Source: Amblyornis subalaris
Taxonomy: Eukaryota; Chordata; Aves; Passeriformes; Ptilonorhynchidae
Length of the DNA: 64,000 nucleotides
Direction of reading: 5' to 3'
Assembly: GCA_018881555.1 (NCBI GenBank)
Contig: JACAXG010000028.1
Span: 256,156-320,155 of the forward strand
Shown here: piece after piece, positions 43,906 through 55,294 of the stretch
How the letters are laid out: every line of letters starts with the position of its first letter
Numbering within the stretch: position 1 is the stretch's first letter
Translations under genes and position numbers: made by a program
Notes under the pieces: model-generated
What the model was told of the DNA's origin: nothing
The model's database searches: none
What the model saw: only the letters and a program-made list of their open reading frames with translations

Positions 43906-46579
43906 CTTTTTCTGCAAAATCTGGCACACTGTCCAATACAGATTCACTAGAAGAGCTGTAGTCTGCCAGTATATGAAAATTTAATTAGGCAGTAAATGCT
44001 TCCTGCTTCCAAACCCTGAGGCTGAAGAAAGCCAGCATGTCTTTGGGTTTCTTAATGGGACAATTGTCCCCTCCAATAGGCTGTAAATGGTGTTAGTGAC
44101 ATTGGGCAAAGCCTGCCTCCTGCTTTACATTTGTGCACTTGCTGACCCGCCGGTGCGTCCCTGCATCCCCCTGAGTGCTCCCGGGGGTGCGGGAGGGACC
44201 GACTGGGTGAGGTGGAGGGAGGCTGCTGAGCCTGACCCCTCTCTTGGGCCACTGGGAGACACTGCAGGTGACGCGGAGGAGCTCACAGCAGTACCAGCCC
44301 CAGGGGCTTTCATCCCGGCTCGGCTCCTCTTTGGAGGGTCTGTGAAGGCTGAGTCAGGACGAGGGCAGCAAACCCCTTCTCCCCATGCTGGCACCCCTCC
44401 TTGCTGGCACTGTGCCACCCTGCCCTGAGCTCTTGCTGCGAGATTCCTGGATCAATGTTAATATTAAAGTTTGTCATTACTTCACTCTCTGCACTGTGCA
44501 GGAGCTCCTGGCTTCAGCAGACACAGATTTTCTGTCCTGGCCAGTGTGTACTCTTTCCACACGAAATTAGATACAGTCCCTTCCTCAGAAATCTCAAACT
44601 CTAAAATAAATTATTATGCAAAATAAGAGGCTCCTGTGCTGTGGAGAACCAAGCTCTGCTGGAGTCATGACCTCTGCCAGTGTCACAGCCCAGCTCTGCT
44701 ACAGTCATGGCTGTGGCTGCCCTGTGCCACAGCTTGGACAGAAAGCTTCACCACTGAGCACCCTCTGAGACAGCTCTGCTGAGGAGCTGAGGAGCTCTGC
44801 TGTTGAGCCTCCTCACCTGGAAAGTTGTTTGTACATTCTGAGTATTGATTCTGAAAATGCAACTTGTCCTTGTATTTTAAAGAAAGCAAGAGGTTTTTAA
44901 GCACTGAGAAAGCTCCCGGTTCTTTAAACCCGTTCAGCTTAAAGTATGAAAAAAAGAAACATTTTTTACATGTCTTGATGTCCCTTCAGGTGAGGACAAG
45001 GAAGAATTGTGCAACACCTTTCCATGGGAGCTCAAGTGATGTATATATTGCAGGAAACTCATTAAAACACATTTCAAGTATCAAAGGACTATTCTTAATC
45101 CATGGCAACCTGCTGCTTCAAACAGCAGTTCCAGCCTCCCAGCTGGCACGTTCACTTCTGGGACAGCTGCTGCCCACTTCCATGTTTGCTCTCCTGCCCC
45201 TCCCTAGGGCAGCACGTCATCCGCACCATTCACATCTCCATCTGGAATGCAGGAAAAAACTAAGGAACAGACACTGAGCAAAAGGCAAATCACGAGCAGA
45301 GAGGGAGATGCTGCCGTGAGCTGCGCAGGCACCACGGGCTGCGCGCGTGTCATTGGTGTCACGGCACCTCTGCGCAGGATGTGCCTGCTGCTGCTGCCGA
45401 GAGGTGTCTCTCTGTCTGCCTGCACCACTGGCACCAGTCCAGGATGGGAGCCAGCACACACCAGATTGACAGCCGGAAAATTTGCACTATTTTCTTCTTT
45501 CATTGTAATGCAGAAAATAATTTGACCTTAAGGTTTGTGGCAGCTTGGGAAGCTCTGCAGCAAGTGGACCTTGAAGGCAAATGCTGCTCTTCACTCTGGC
45601 ACAGGCAGGAGTGGTGTGAAGCAGCCACACTCCCGGGACGATGGTATCTGCTCAGAAACCTTTGTCCATCTTCCCATCTGGTGCCCTTGAGGAGCATCTG
45701 GAAAAGCCTGTGATCGATCTCCTTGACTCTGACTAATCCCAGGCTCCTAAGGCCATGCAGGTTGCTGCTGGGATCTCACTCCTCCCATTTGTTCCCAAAA
45801 CTTCAAAAAGAGCCTCTCTGAGCTTTTACTCTCAATGTTTGAGACACTTGTCACTTTATGAAATGTCTTCATTATTTTAAAATGAGGGGTTTGAGGGAAA
45901 CTGTTGTTATTTATAGATTTCTGTCTGCTATCAAAGCACTTATCACTGTCATACCCCAGAGCCTCCAGCAAATGCCTGTTGATGGCCACTCTGGAGATGC
46001 AGCTGGACAGGGAGAGCCATAACCTGTGCCCCCATCAAGGGGCTGCAGCCCCCACCAGGGTGGGCGCATGTCACCCTGGGTTTGGAGCTGCTCACAAGGA
46101 GACAGTGACGCAGTCAGCGGTGCTTCCATAGGGGCAAATTCTCTCAGAGACATCCCTGTCACAGTGGTGGCGGTCACCTTTGGGACTGCTGCTGTGACAT
46201 GTCCCAGGACCCCCAAGTAGAGCATTGTGGTGGGCGCAGTGCAGGTGCTGCACCGGCACTGAGGGTGCTGCTCACTGGGTGGGTGACTGCTGGTCATGCT
46301 GGTGGGGACCCGTGCGCCTGTGTCCTCACCCGGTGCCCAGAGCTGAGTCCAATCCCCAGCAGGATGCTGGGGCCACTGTGGGCATAACCTGGAGCTGAGC
46401 TGGAGCCAGGGAGGGTGCAGGGTGCTGTGCTTGGGCAGTTGTTTTTCATTCAGGGAGAATCAATTCTCCTGATGAAACAGCCTGTTAGTCACTCACAGTT
46501 CTGACTGCTCTTTGAAATCCACTGCTGGGAGGGTGGCTCAGAGGGGCTTCATAGCTGCTGGGCCCTTTTGGAGCAGGAG
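43906..46579. other. Mixed interval with AT islands, no gene supported
   Basis: AT-rich islands lie at 43970-44000 (GAAAATTTAATTAGGC), 44450-44480 (ATGTTAATATTAAAG), 44595-44630 (CTAAAATAAATTATTATGC) and 45850-45920. A CpG-bearing part occurs at 44145-44300. Frames up to 137 codons (44864-45277 plus) lack domains. No transposon was recognised. Confidence 0.35.
44652..44732 (+). repeat. Degenerate 40-bp tandem duplication
   Basis: AGCTCTGCT plus AGTCATG recurs at 44652 and 44692, with similar but diverged remainders (period 40). A further AGCTCTGCTGAGG occurs at about 44772. It is an old decayed minisatellite-like duplication. Confidence 0.5.
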
Positions 46580-46960
46580 CCTTTGCCTGCATCCCACGAC
46601 CATGTCTCCCTGGGGAATCCATCTACCCATCTCAGCCCCATACGAAGTGTTAACATACACGGAGCAATAAACATCCACTGGCTATTATTTTCCATTTGCA
46701 CGGTCAGCTCGAAGAGACAGCAGCTCACAGCAGGGTTTGATATGCCTATATTGATTTTCTTTATAGATTAGAGCGATTCAAGCAGTTATAAGGTTAATTT
46801 CGGATTATTAACTTCACCGTATTGTAATATTTGATTTAGATTGGCTTTCAAACACTTTCCACCTATTGATTTTCAATATCACACTTTTAGCACTCCAGCC
46901 AAATGTCATTTAAATAAAAGGTTGACAGAGTAGAAAATATCCCCCAGCAGTCCTGAAAAT
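46580..46960. promoter_or_regulatory. Strong candidate conserved element
   Basis: A 300-bp segment has CATACGAAGTGTTAAC, CACGGAGCAATAAAC, TTTGCACGGTCAGCTCG, TTAGAGCGATTCAAGC, AAGGTTAATTTCGG, GGATTATTAAC (46802-46812), TTCACCGTATTG and GATTTTCAATATC. Seven or so CpGs kept in AT-rich sequence, plus OTX-like GGATTA beside TTAATT, is the strongest constraint-like signature in the right half. Non-coding; function inferred. Confidence 0.45.
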
Positions 46961-48189
46961 TCTGCCACATGCCAGCCTGGACCAGCCCTGACCTTCTGGG
47001 GAGAAGAGCGGGGTGCAGGGCAGCACACATGCCTCCAAACCAGGCCATGGCCAAATTAGTGCTGGGCTGACATAGCCCCTGGGTGAGGGTGGCTCTGGCC
47101 TGGCAGGGTCTCGCCAGCTGTGCCCCCCCCTTCATTGCTGTGGGGCCTGTCCAGCAGGAGCCATTGCTGCCCAGCACAGTCACTGCTGTGTCCCTGTCAT
47201 CACACGGGCCATGGGGACTGTGGTGTCACTACTATTGGGAGGGTTGCTACTGTTTTGTTTGTGACATCAAAACTCCTTGATGAAAATCAATGATGAAACT
47301 GTTGGATATGAGGAGAAGTTTGACCTGCCAATTCCTCCTCCTGGATTCAGATAATCCCCTCCTCCTGGGGGAAGTGCAAGGGTTGTAAGCTGGATGACAA
47401 CTTTTATTTACACCAGCTGTAAGCATCTGGGTATTTGGAGACTGTACAAAAGTTACATGTATGTGACTTCATAGGGAGCTTCCTCCTAAAATACGCAAAT
47501 GGGAAATGAACATCTTTCATTGTCAAGGGATCCTCACTCCCTCAGAATGTGCCAGCCCAAGGGAAGGTCACAGAGTTCATGTTCTGATAAAGGCACTGGA
47601 GATGTGGAATGCGAACAGGAAGAACTTGTGTCCAGAACGCCCTTTGGCAGAGCACGTGCAGGGACCTGTTTGCTTTTTTAATGGCTCATGTCTCCTTCTC
47701 ACTCTCACACTTTTATTTTCAGGGGCTATTTTCTTCTTCACATTTCGGTGATGTGTTGAATACAGATGAGACTTAGAGTACACAGAGCTTTTAGACTGAC
47801 ACACACTCATTTTGTGGGTTTGGAAAAAAAATAACCCCCTGCTCAGGTTAGCTTGGCACAGTCAGAAAATGACGTGAGCACCTGGCTGGCAGCAGTCCTC
47901 TCGCTGCCTGAAACCTCAGGGCCACTCGCGAGTGCCCCGTGCACGGACTTGCCCACACAGGGGTCAGTGTTCCCACTGGCCTGGCCGTGCTGCAGTCCAG
48001 GGACTGTGCCCTGTGGCTACTCTCGCCCCTGCTCCCGGCAACCTTCTGGAACCTGCCTTGTCTGGAGTGCCCAAGTCCCACAGTTTATGTTCAGGCCACT
48101 GCTCTTTGTGCTTGCACCTCGTGAGGTGAAGGGATATTGCTCACCATAAATTTCAGGCGTTCCTTACAGAGTGCCTGGCTGGCCACGGT
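46961..48189. other. Mixed stretch with no recognised gene
   Basis: A C run (seven C) occurs near 47124. Frames below 100 codons overlap on both strands. The AT-richer part at 47260-47470 (GATGAAAATCAATGATG, ACTTTTATTTACACC) shows no clear motif cluster. Confidence 0.35.
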
Positions 48190-48560
48190 GGTTCAGACAG
48201 AGCTGATCAAATACTCATTTGTCAGATGAATTGTCTGATTAATTTTGTCATTTCAAATGATTTATTTATAAGTCATCTGCAATAACTAATATTTATATTG
48301 CTTCCTGACCAGCAATGATTTGCCCTTTCTGATGATAAATCCCCATACACCTGCAGCAGCTGATCCTGATGGTCTAAACTTGGGAACAATAATCCAAACA
48401 AGTAAGGAGTGCTCTGTAATCCCCTCACAGGCTGCAGAACATGTGTATTATCTTCAGCTCTTTCCCACAATTCTTCCACATACACTTTTTGACAAAAGGA
48501 GACTGTACAGACCCCACAAAGGTCAAAGCTATTAAAAATCTTTTCAGTGAGCAGTGCTGC
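48190..48560. promoter_or_regulatory. AT-rich candidate conserved element
   Basis: TCATTTCAAATGA (48248-48260) is a 13-bp palindrome with a one-base centre. Nearby are GTCTGATTAATTTTGTC, GATTTATTTATAAG, CAATAACTAATATTTATATTGC and GATGATAAATCCCC. The AT-dense first 120 bp has no open frame and several homeodomain/forkhead-like cores. Confidence 0.4.
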
Positions 48561-49307
48561 AGATCTTCAAACACTCACAGCTCTCCAGGGAAAGTCTGAA
48601 CTTGCATTTTTCACCTCTAACTGTTCTAGTCCTGTCCAGCACCCACTGAAAGAAACCTGTGTGGAAAATCACTTCCTGAAGCCCCTGGGTTTGTCAAACC
48701 AGGCTGATGAAGCAGCCATTGGCTTGTCCCTGCTGAACCCAGGAAGATAAATGCATCTGTTCAAGTAATTCATGTGAATGGAAAAATACAAGATGTGAGA
48801 TGCAAGGCATTTTAAAATACAAAGGAACATTCATTCAATATTTTTTCAGGTATCTGTTGAATCTGTACTGCTAAAGAAAATCATGTGGCCTAAATAGACC
48901 TTGCAGTCTCTGCTCCAAGACCACACAGCAGGATTTTGTTGCTCACTATCTGCTTTCACCTCATTGTGAGATGCCTCAGAAGCTCCATCCAGGAGCTTCC
49001 GGATTTGAATGATGTAAATAGTTGTGTCATCTGTGTTCCAGGCTGAATTCTCTGCCTGCCAGCCCACTTGTATGTTAAATGAAAGCAGTTTCTATACAGA
49101 CCAGGATAGCTCCCTGCTAACCGCCTTTGTCCTGCAGATATCCATGATTTATATCTGCTCCCTGTCCCTGCTCCTTGGCCCTAGCTGGGAGGGTCTGTAG
49201 GGTTCTGCACGACTTGCTGTGTAGGGCCAATAATGTCACCCTTACGCTGGTGAGGTTTCTGAGAGATGATGTGAAGATGACATCGCCTGCAGCCTCTCAG
49301 TCTGCAC
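48561..49307. other. Mixed stretch with no recognised feature
   Basis: The part at 48760-48850 is A-rich (GGAAAAATACAAG, TTTTAAAATAC). Frames of 67-73 codons show no domain. I see no RNA gene or transposon. Confidence 0.35.
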
Positions 49308-49367
49308 CAATTAAACAGAGAAATTAAACAATGTCTGAGTCAATTAAAAAGAGAAATTAAACAATAT
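49308..49367 (+). repeat. 27-bp direct repeat, 33-bp period
   Basis: Two copies of a 27-bp AT-rich unit (49308-49334 and 49341-49367), starting CAATTAAA and ending AGAAATTAAACAAT, are separated by CTGAGT. They differ at two positions. Each unit carries a CAATTA homeodomain core and an ATTAAACAAT forkhead/SOX-like segment, so a binding platform has been duplicated. Confidence 0.85.
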
Positions 49368-50599
49368 GACAAACAGGAGACAATGGAGACAAAGCTGGCA
49401 CATCTAAGGACGGACACCCACTGCAGCAGCCACGTGTACAGTAGTCTGTGTCTGCGGCAGTGCCTGCCCTGGGTCTCTGCAATCACCTCGCTGGGGAGTG
49501 GGGCCTGTGTCACAGGGGATGGCACCCGGGACTGCTCAGAGCCCCCTTCTCAGGAGAGATCCCCTCCTTGGTCTGGCCTTTCCTCCTGGTGCCTTCTCTC
49601 CTGTGCCAGCAGCAGAGTCCAGCAAATCCCTTTCCTCTGGGTACTTGCGCAGATGTTTTCTGGCCTCAGGGGCTGGGTGCTTGGGGAGGAGTGTGGGGAC
49701 TGCGAAGGACTCACGGAGCTGGCTCTGGAAGGACAGCATCCCTCGGACTCGGCGCAGTGCATCCTCTCAGCCTGGAGCTCAGAGATGAGACAGACCAGCC
49801 CTGTGGTCAGAGCCACTGTCCGTGCTCACAAGCGTGGCATCCAGCTTAGCATGTCCCCAGAGCTTCCTGCAGGGAGCTCCTGTGTTTGGGTGAGCTACAG
49901 CGTTGCTCGCTGAAAGATAACAATCTGCAGAATTCCTCACTGCTGCCCTTAGCGTGCTGGCAGAGACTGTCTACAGGCAGGACAAGTCCCTTCTGGAGGC
50001 TAGGAAGGTGCAGCTGGAATGTATTTTCCCAATAACTTTACACAAAATTATAAATCAACACCATAACTTCAGCCAGTTTGGCTCAGTCAGCGTTGAGCAG
50101 GTCGCCGAGCCGGCAGGAGAGAATGGTGCTGTGTGTCAGCCCTCGATGCCTTGGGGAATGTCACTGGTGCACCGAGGCCCTGGGCACTGCCACCAGAGTC
50201 ACTCCCAAACCCGCCTGCACGGCTCAGCCCCACAGTGCTGCGGCTCCCGGTGGGCGGGTGAGGGGTCGGAGGCAACTACCCCTAGGGTGCTCAGCAGAGG
50301 ATGTGCCAGNAGCTGGGCTTCTGTTCCTGGCTCTCCTGGGGCTCCTGGACCTGCTGGAAGGGCCTTTGGGTCCCAGAGGCACACAGTCAGTGGGACTCCC
50401 CAGCTCAGTGCAGCACAGCTCAAGGTGTGGGTGGTGTAGCGTGTAACATGCACAGAGAGATATCCCGTACGCTTGGAGAGGAGAAGTCGATGGACAGTCC
50501 ATCACAGCTCCCCTCTGCCAGATTGGAAGCAATCCAGCTTTCTTGGGGTTTTTCCTAGAGTCTCTTGAGTGACTTTTCTTTTCCAGAGTTGTTAAGCAA
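49368..50599. other. GC-rich stretch with no recognised gene
   Basis: Frames of 176, 161, 137 and 133 codons overlap without domains. A small AT-rich piece at 50025-50080 has AATAACTTTACACAAAATTATAAATC-type sequence. An N is at 50310. Confidence 0.4.
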
Positions 50600-50790
50600 C
50601 TAAGCCAGACTCTGTCTTTGCTGTATCTAATTGGCACTTTCAGCTATAAGTAAGGTGATCTACTAATCATTTTGATCTCTGTTCAGTTCTTTGATCTCAC
50701 TGTTGTTCTCAGGTGCTTTTAGTGACAGCACAATTAATTAATTGCAGGCTGATAATTGTGCAGCTGCAGCACGCTCTAGTTCAGGCTTAG
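50600..50790. promoter_or_regulatory. Candidate enhancer with tandem TCF/LEF-like sites
   Basis: ATTTTGATCT (50669-50678) and TTCTTTGATCT (50687-50697) match the CTTTGATC-type TCF/LEF core, and a related AGGTGATCT lies at 50653-50661, giving same-orientation spacing of 17-19 bp. CACAATTAATTAATTGC and CTGATAATTG follow at about 50729-50759, adding homeodomain sites. Wnt responsiveness would be inference. Confidence 0.4.
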
Positions 50791-52469
50791 AGTTTTACTG
50801 GTTGAGTTGCCAGGGTTTGTCATCAATTCTGGCAAACAAGAGTTATCTGAAATACCATTCCTTGACCTTTTCAACGTCCGTAAGTCCACAGGCAGAGTGC
50901 ACATGCTGGGGAGGAGCTCCGGCCTCCTACATGGGAGGCACTTAGCACCCAGAGCTGACGGGGGTGAGGCACCCAGCTGCAGATTGGCAGCTCCTCAGGC
51001 TGTTGGATTATTTATTGGTGAATGCTGTGTGAAGCTCACCACATCTAGCCTGCAGAGAGAGNAGAGAGCTGCAGAGCACTTTGGGGAATAATCCACAGAC
51101 CTTTGCTAGTATTAACTATTCTGTATCCTTCAGTCTGAAAGGGAATTAATTAAACCTTGTGCTGCAAGGTTTTGATCCATCCCTGCTGCAGGACAAGGTG
51201 ATTCCCAGCAGAAGAGCAGGATATTCTCGACTAGATGCTCTGCTCTGAAATGTCTGGCAGGAAAGCAAAGCACATGCATCAAATCAAATGTGATTTGTTT
51301 GTGCTGCTCCCTTGGCTTATGCTTTCCGTACCAAAGAGGTGACATCACTATCCTAACTCAGTGCCACAGGGCTGGCAACCTGGCACTGCAGGCAGGGATC
51401 AATGCAGTACCTGGGGGCTGGGTGGCTCACCTTGGAGGAAGAGGCAGGAGAAGCCATTTGCTAATGCTAGTGACTGAGGGAAGCCCCAGTCCTCTGTGCT
51501 GGATATGCACCTTTTGGAGCCAGCTTTGCTGCCATCCGTGCTCTGGCAAGGCTCATTCAGCTTTTACAGGCTTGTGCTCCACAGGCCATCAAACCTCTGT
51601 CAGAAGAGCCCGTGGACAAAAGAGCCTCGTCTGTGTATTCTNCTCCCTTAGAACAAGGCAAATATTTCAGTATCTGTTGAAGAATATTTGCATTTTTATG
51701 GATAAATTCAAGAAAAAAGGCACCACACAATCCCAATTTGCATCCCTTATTTCCATAGAAACTACAGGAGCCTTGATTGCTTTCATGTGCTTTTGATGAA
51801 AATTGAGTGGGGTATCTTTATCCTGCCATAAGGTGGGAAGAAAAATTGGCATTCAAAATAATATCTAATGGTTCAAAGGATACTTTTGCAAAACAACTTT
51901 CTGTGATTTATTAAATAACTTGGTGTTTTTCAAATAACTGGAAAAAAACTTTCTAGAAAACTTGTTGCAAGCATTCGCTAAACTGCCGCAGATTGGCATC
52001 TGTGGTGTAGAATGTAGAGGGCTGTGTGCTGGGACGTGGCTGTGGCTGGTGAAATTGAGGGCGTTCAGCTTCTAATCAAAGTTCAGACCCTAGCAGGGAG
52101 CAATAAAGAATTTGTATCTTGTAATTTGTACAAGCCCTTTTAAAATCTAGAGGGAAAAAAAAATTTTAGTAAACAGCATGCCAGCAGGAAAGATCAGGGA
52201 TCAGGACCAGCCCCGGTGTGGGTTCCTGGTGCAGGGCTCTTTGGGCAGGATGTGGCCCACTCTGCCTGCCCACCAGGGGCCAAGGGCTGGCTGGGGCGGG
52301 GGGCTCAGTCCGGTGACTGTGTCCTGCCGGGGAGCCCCGAGGCGTGCTTTGGTGCCCATGGTGCCCATCTCATTAAGTGCTCATCTCAGTGCCTGGCAGT
52401 GGCTGTCTCCTGGAGCAGGTGGGATGTGCTGTGCCTGCACTGCTCAGCCTGACACGAGGCCATTCATAT
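50791..52469. other. Mixed interval, no gene supported
   Basis: AT-rich parts are at 51090-51150 (GTATTAACTATTCTG, GGGAATTAATTAAACC), 51640-51990 (CAAAATAATATC, GATTTATTAAATAAC) and 52080-52175 (GCAATAAAGAATTTG). Frames up to 168 codons (51290-51796 plus) cross Ns at 51062 or 51642 and have no domain. Confidence 0.35.
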
Positions 52470-53020
52470 TTGATGGTGTTTGGATGAATTATGCACATAG
52501 CCACTAAGAGAAATTTAATGATGGGTTTCGTCTTATTTTTTATAGATTTCAGCCTTTGAATTAAGCACCAGTTCTCACTCAGTGCTACAGGCGATAAAAC
52601 GGAATATTCCAGTTGCTGTGTCCATCACAGCTATTCTGCCAAGCAGACTTAACAAGTAAACAGTAATCGCCCGCAATTATTGCCCATTACGTGCTCTCTT
52701 CACCTGAGATCACACAACAAAGCCCGAGTGTGGCGTCGCAGGAGGAGCCGGGTGGCAAGGAGCTGTCAGGATGAAATAACAGCAAAGAGACTTGTCAAAC
52801 GCTGGCTCCGTGAGAGACCTAAATCCTCTCTCGATGGCCCCTCCATGCAGCATAGAACAGCTACTGCTGTGTAATTATAAATTGTCTGCGGGGCTTATCT
52901 CAGGTTCAGGGTTGACGTTACAATAATAGGGTGGGCGAGCTTTATTTAAGGATAATGTGTGGTGTACACACGGCAATAAAGGAGCGTGGTGGGTGATTAA
53001 CACCGGCACGGAGCCGGTGT
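52470..53020. promoter_or_regulatory. Long candidate conserved element ending in GC hairpin
   Basis: Sequence keeps many CpGs in mixed composition: GGCGATAAAACGG, TAATCGCCCGCAATTATTGCCC, TTACGTGC, GTGGCGTCGC, CAAACGCTGG and CTCTCGATGG. GTGTAATTATAAATTG, GGGCTTATCTC (GATA core) and GCTTTATTTAAGG follow. It ends at a perfect hairpin, ACACCGGC (53000-53007)/GCCGGTGT (53013-53020). A 64-codon Arg-rich frame (52680-52874) crosses it but has no known domain. Confidence 0.43.
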
Positions 53021-54239
53021 GGTCCCTGCTCCGTGGTCAGAGGAGAAGGACCATGGGCAGGCGTGGGCTCTGCTGGGAGGGCACGGGGTCGCGCCCCGGT
53101 GAGCGGGGTCCCATCAGGAGAGGGGAGAGGAAGGACTCGTGTCACCCAGCTCTGGGTGTACCAGTGTCACATCTCCAGGAGCTGTCTGCCTGGACTCTTG
53201 ATCACCAGCAGAGAGGGAAGGGCAGGTTTTTGGTGTGTTTTACCGACCTACTTGAGATGCTTACTTCAGGATGAATTAAATTATTCTCAGAATTGCCTTT
53301 TTTCTCCTTTGGCTATAAAAAAAAGCAGAAGATGATGACCTGTGAGTCAGGAGAGATTGATCCTGTTGGAAATACCTCACTCATTTTGCCCAGTATTTTC
53401 CCACTGTGCTTCTCTGGTTCTGCTTTATTTTAAGGATGAATTTTCTAAGGATGGATGTCCTACAGTGTTTCCGTGCAAATAGAAGTCAAAAAGGGAAGGT
53501 GTAGAAAACAAGCCTTGCACACGTATGTCCAAGGTAATGTTTTGTTTTCTTGAGCCAGGTTTGCCCTGAAGGCAGGTGGTCCCGAGCAGTATTTGCCCCC
53601 TGCCAGCCTTGCCCAGGTGCTTTCTCCTGTCTCTCTGCTCCCCCCTGCAGCGAAGGGGCAGCAGTGGTGGGGATGGAGAGGCTGCTGAGAGCCTGGCCAC
53701 AGTGGAGGGATCCACGCAGCAGCTCCAACGCCCACCAACACCACGGCAGCACCACGGGGTGGGCTGGCTGCAGCCCTGCGNGAGGGGCACCCCCCCAGAG
53801 CGGCTTGGCTTTGGAGTCAATACCTGAATCTGGCTTTTTGCACTGGGGTAAAAATAAAGAAACAAAAACCCCTGTGTGGATCCACAGTCTCTCTTAAGTT
53901 CAACTATGCCTAAAGTCTCCATGAGAGCTCAGCACCTGAGGCAGCCTCATCCCTGCGGCTGGTTTGGGCAGCAGCCCCCTCAATCTCCATGTGAACTGTT
54001 GGACTGCAGTAAATTACAGGGATCCGTTGCTATTTACAGCGGAAAGAGTGTCCCTGCTCTCAAGTGCCTTGGCCATGAGGGTGCAGGCAGGTACAGCAGG
54101 GTAAGATTCCTGAGGAGGAGGGAGCCTGGGAACTGCCCCAGGAACTGGGCCAGGGTATGAAGGCACCGTGCCCATTCTGCGAGCTCTGACCCCAGCTCAG
54201 TCAGCAAGATTGCTGGAGCTGGTGCCACTCGGGGGAGTT
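53021..54239. other. GC-rich stretch with no recognised gene
   Basis: A CpG-bearing part at 53060-53110 (GGGGTCGCGCCCCGGTGAGCG) includes a donor-like GGTGAGCG, but I cannot define an exon. Frames of 90-165 codons overlap without domains; an N is at 53781. Confidence 0.35.
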
Positions 54240-54400
54240 AGTGGTGATATTAACTGCAGGAAATACTACAGAGTAAGTATTAGCCTTGTATTATGTAGAA
54301 TTTTAAAGTGCTTCATTAATTTACAATTCCACTTTTTATTAAATTAATTTGCATTTTAATGAAAAAAATAAGTGGAGCCAGCTCTCTTCTTGAAGTAGTG
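54240..54400. promoter_or_regulatory. AT-rich candidate element with inverted ATTAA sites
   Basis: TTCATTAA (54312-54319) and TTAATGAA (54356-54363) are exact inverted arms around a 36-bp AT-rich core with palindromic AAATTAATTT (54341-54350) and an octamer-like ATTTGCAT. GATATTAACTGC and GTATTATGTAG precede it. No reading frame. Confidence 0.37.
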
Positions 54401-55130
54401 ATAACGTGCCACCTGTATGTGAATGAGTGTGCCTGAGCGAGCCGAGGTGGCTTGGCATTCCCAAGCTCCCAGGCCTGCCAGGGGCTGTCCCCACAAAACG
54501 TCCCCTCCCTTCCCTGCGTCCTTGAGCAGCCTCCATGCTTGGGCTGGCTCCGTGTGCAGGGGCTGGAACTCAGCTGGGACTTCCACTAAGCGTGGGGGAA
54601 AAGGCGCCAGGAAAATGCAGGAGCAGGATGCAACGATCCCACCTCACTACGGATAATGCCTCTGGCTGTGGCCAACAGGCCACCTGGCCCTTCTCGACAG
54701 GGCCATCCTGTGTCCCTGCTGCCAGGTTCTTCCTTCCCCAAGAAATAGGGGTTGTGACAGCAAAACATGCCAGGACTGAAGAGCCCCAGCACCTTCCCAT
54801 CTCAGCATGCTGGGCAAATGGAAGAGTTCAGCTAAAGGTTAAAAAAAGTAAAAATCCCACTGCTGGGCACCCTTTGGGATGTGCAGCCTGTGCTCCCTGC
54901 CGACGCCAATGGCNCTCACAAACGCCTGCCATGCTCGGCGTCTGTTCCTGACTGGGGATTGTTGCTCCTCAGGAAGACCAACCTCAGGGCCCTCCTTTGG
55001 CTGGCAGGTATCAATTCTGGAGTGAAGCAGGGCACACTTTATAAAAGTGAAGAGCAGAGATCATTCTGAAATCACTGGTGTCAAGCAGCTGTATTTAAAG
55101 TGGGACAAAGGTTGTATGTTTCTCTGCAAG
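54401..55130. other. Mixed stretch with no recognised feature
   Basis: Overlapping frames of 65-138 codons have no domain. An N is at 54914. Nothing else is supportable. Confidence 0.35.
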
Positions 55131-55294
55131 TTTGTTTTTTTGGATTTTGTGTTGTTGTTGGTTGCTTTGTTGGGGGTTTTTTTGTGGTTTGAGGTTTTTT
55201 GTTACTGTTCTTTGTTTAGATGTTTTTTATGTTTTGGGCTTTTTTATATTTCTTTTGGATTTTTTGTTTGCTTGTTTGTTTCGGGGTTTTTTGG
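55131..55294 (-). repeat. T/G-rich low-complexity tract (A/C-rich on minus)
   Basis: For about 160 bp the plus strand is almost only T and G, with TTTTTTTGG, GTTGTTGTTGG, GGGGGTTTTTTTG and GTTTGCTTGTTTGTTT runs. It may be a decayed (TTTG)n/(TTG)n expansion or the reverse of an A/C-rich tail. It produces a Phe/Leu/Cys-rich pseudo-frame that mimics a membrane protein. Confidence 0.75.

Noticed and set aside
43126..43947. Longest open frame (273 codons, minus strand)
   Set aside because: It overlaps plus frames of 117 and 182 codons, has no recognisable domain and has composition expected of GC-rich non-coding DNA. It also spans a CpG patch boundary.
52680..52874. 64-codon Arg/Lys-rich plus frame that might suggest a DNA-binding exon
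   Set aside because: It has no homeodomain, bHLH or zinc-finger residue pattern. The underlying DNA looks like a non-coding element.
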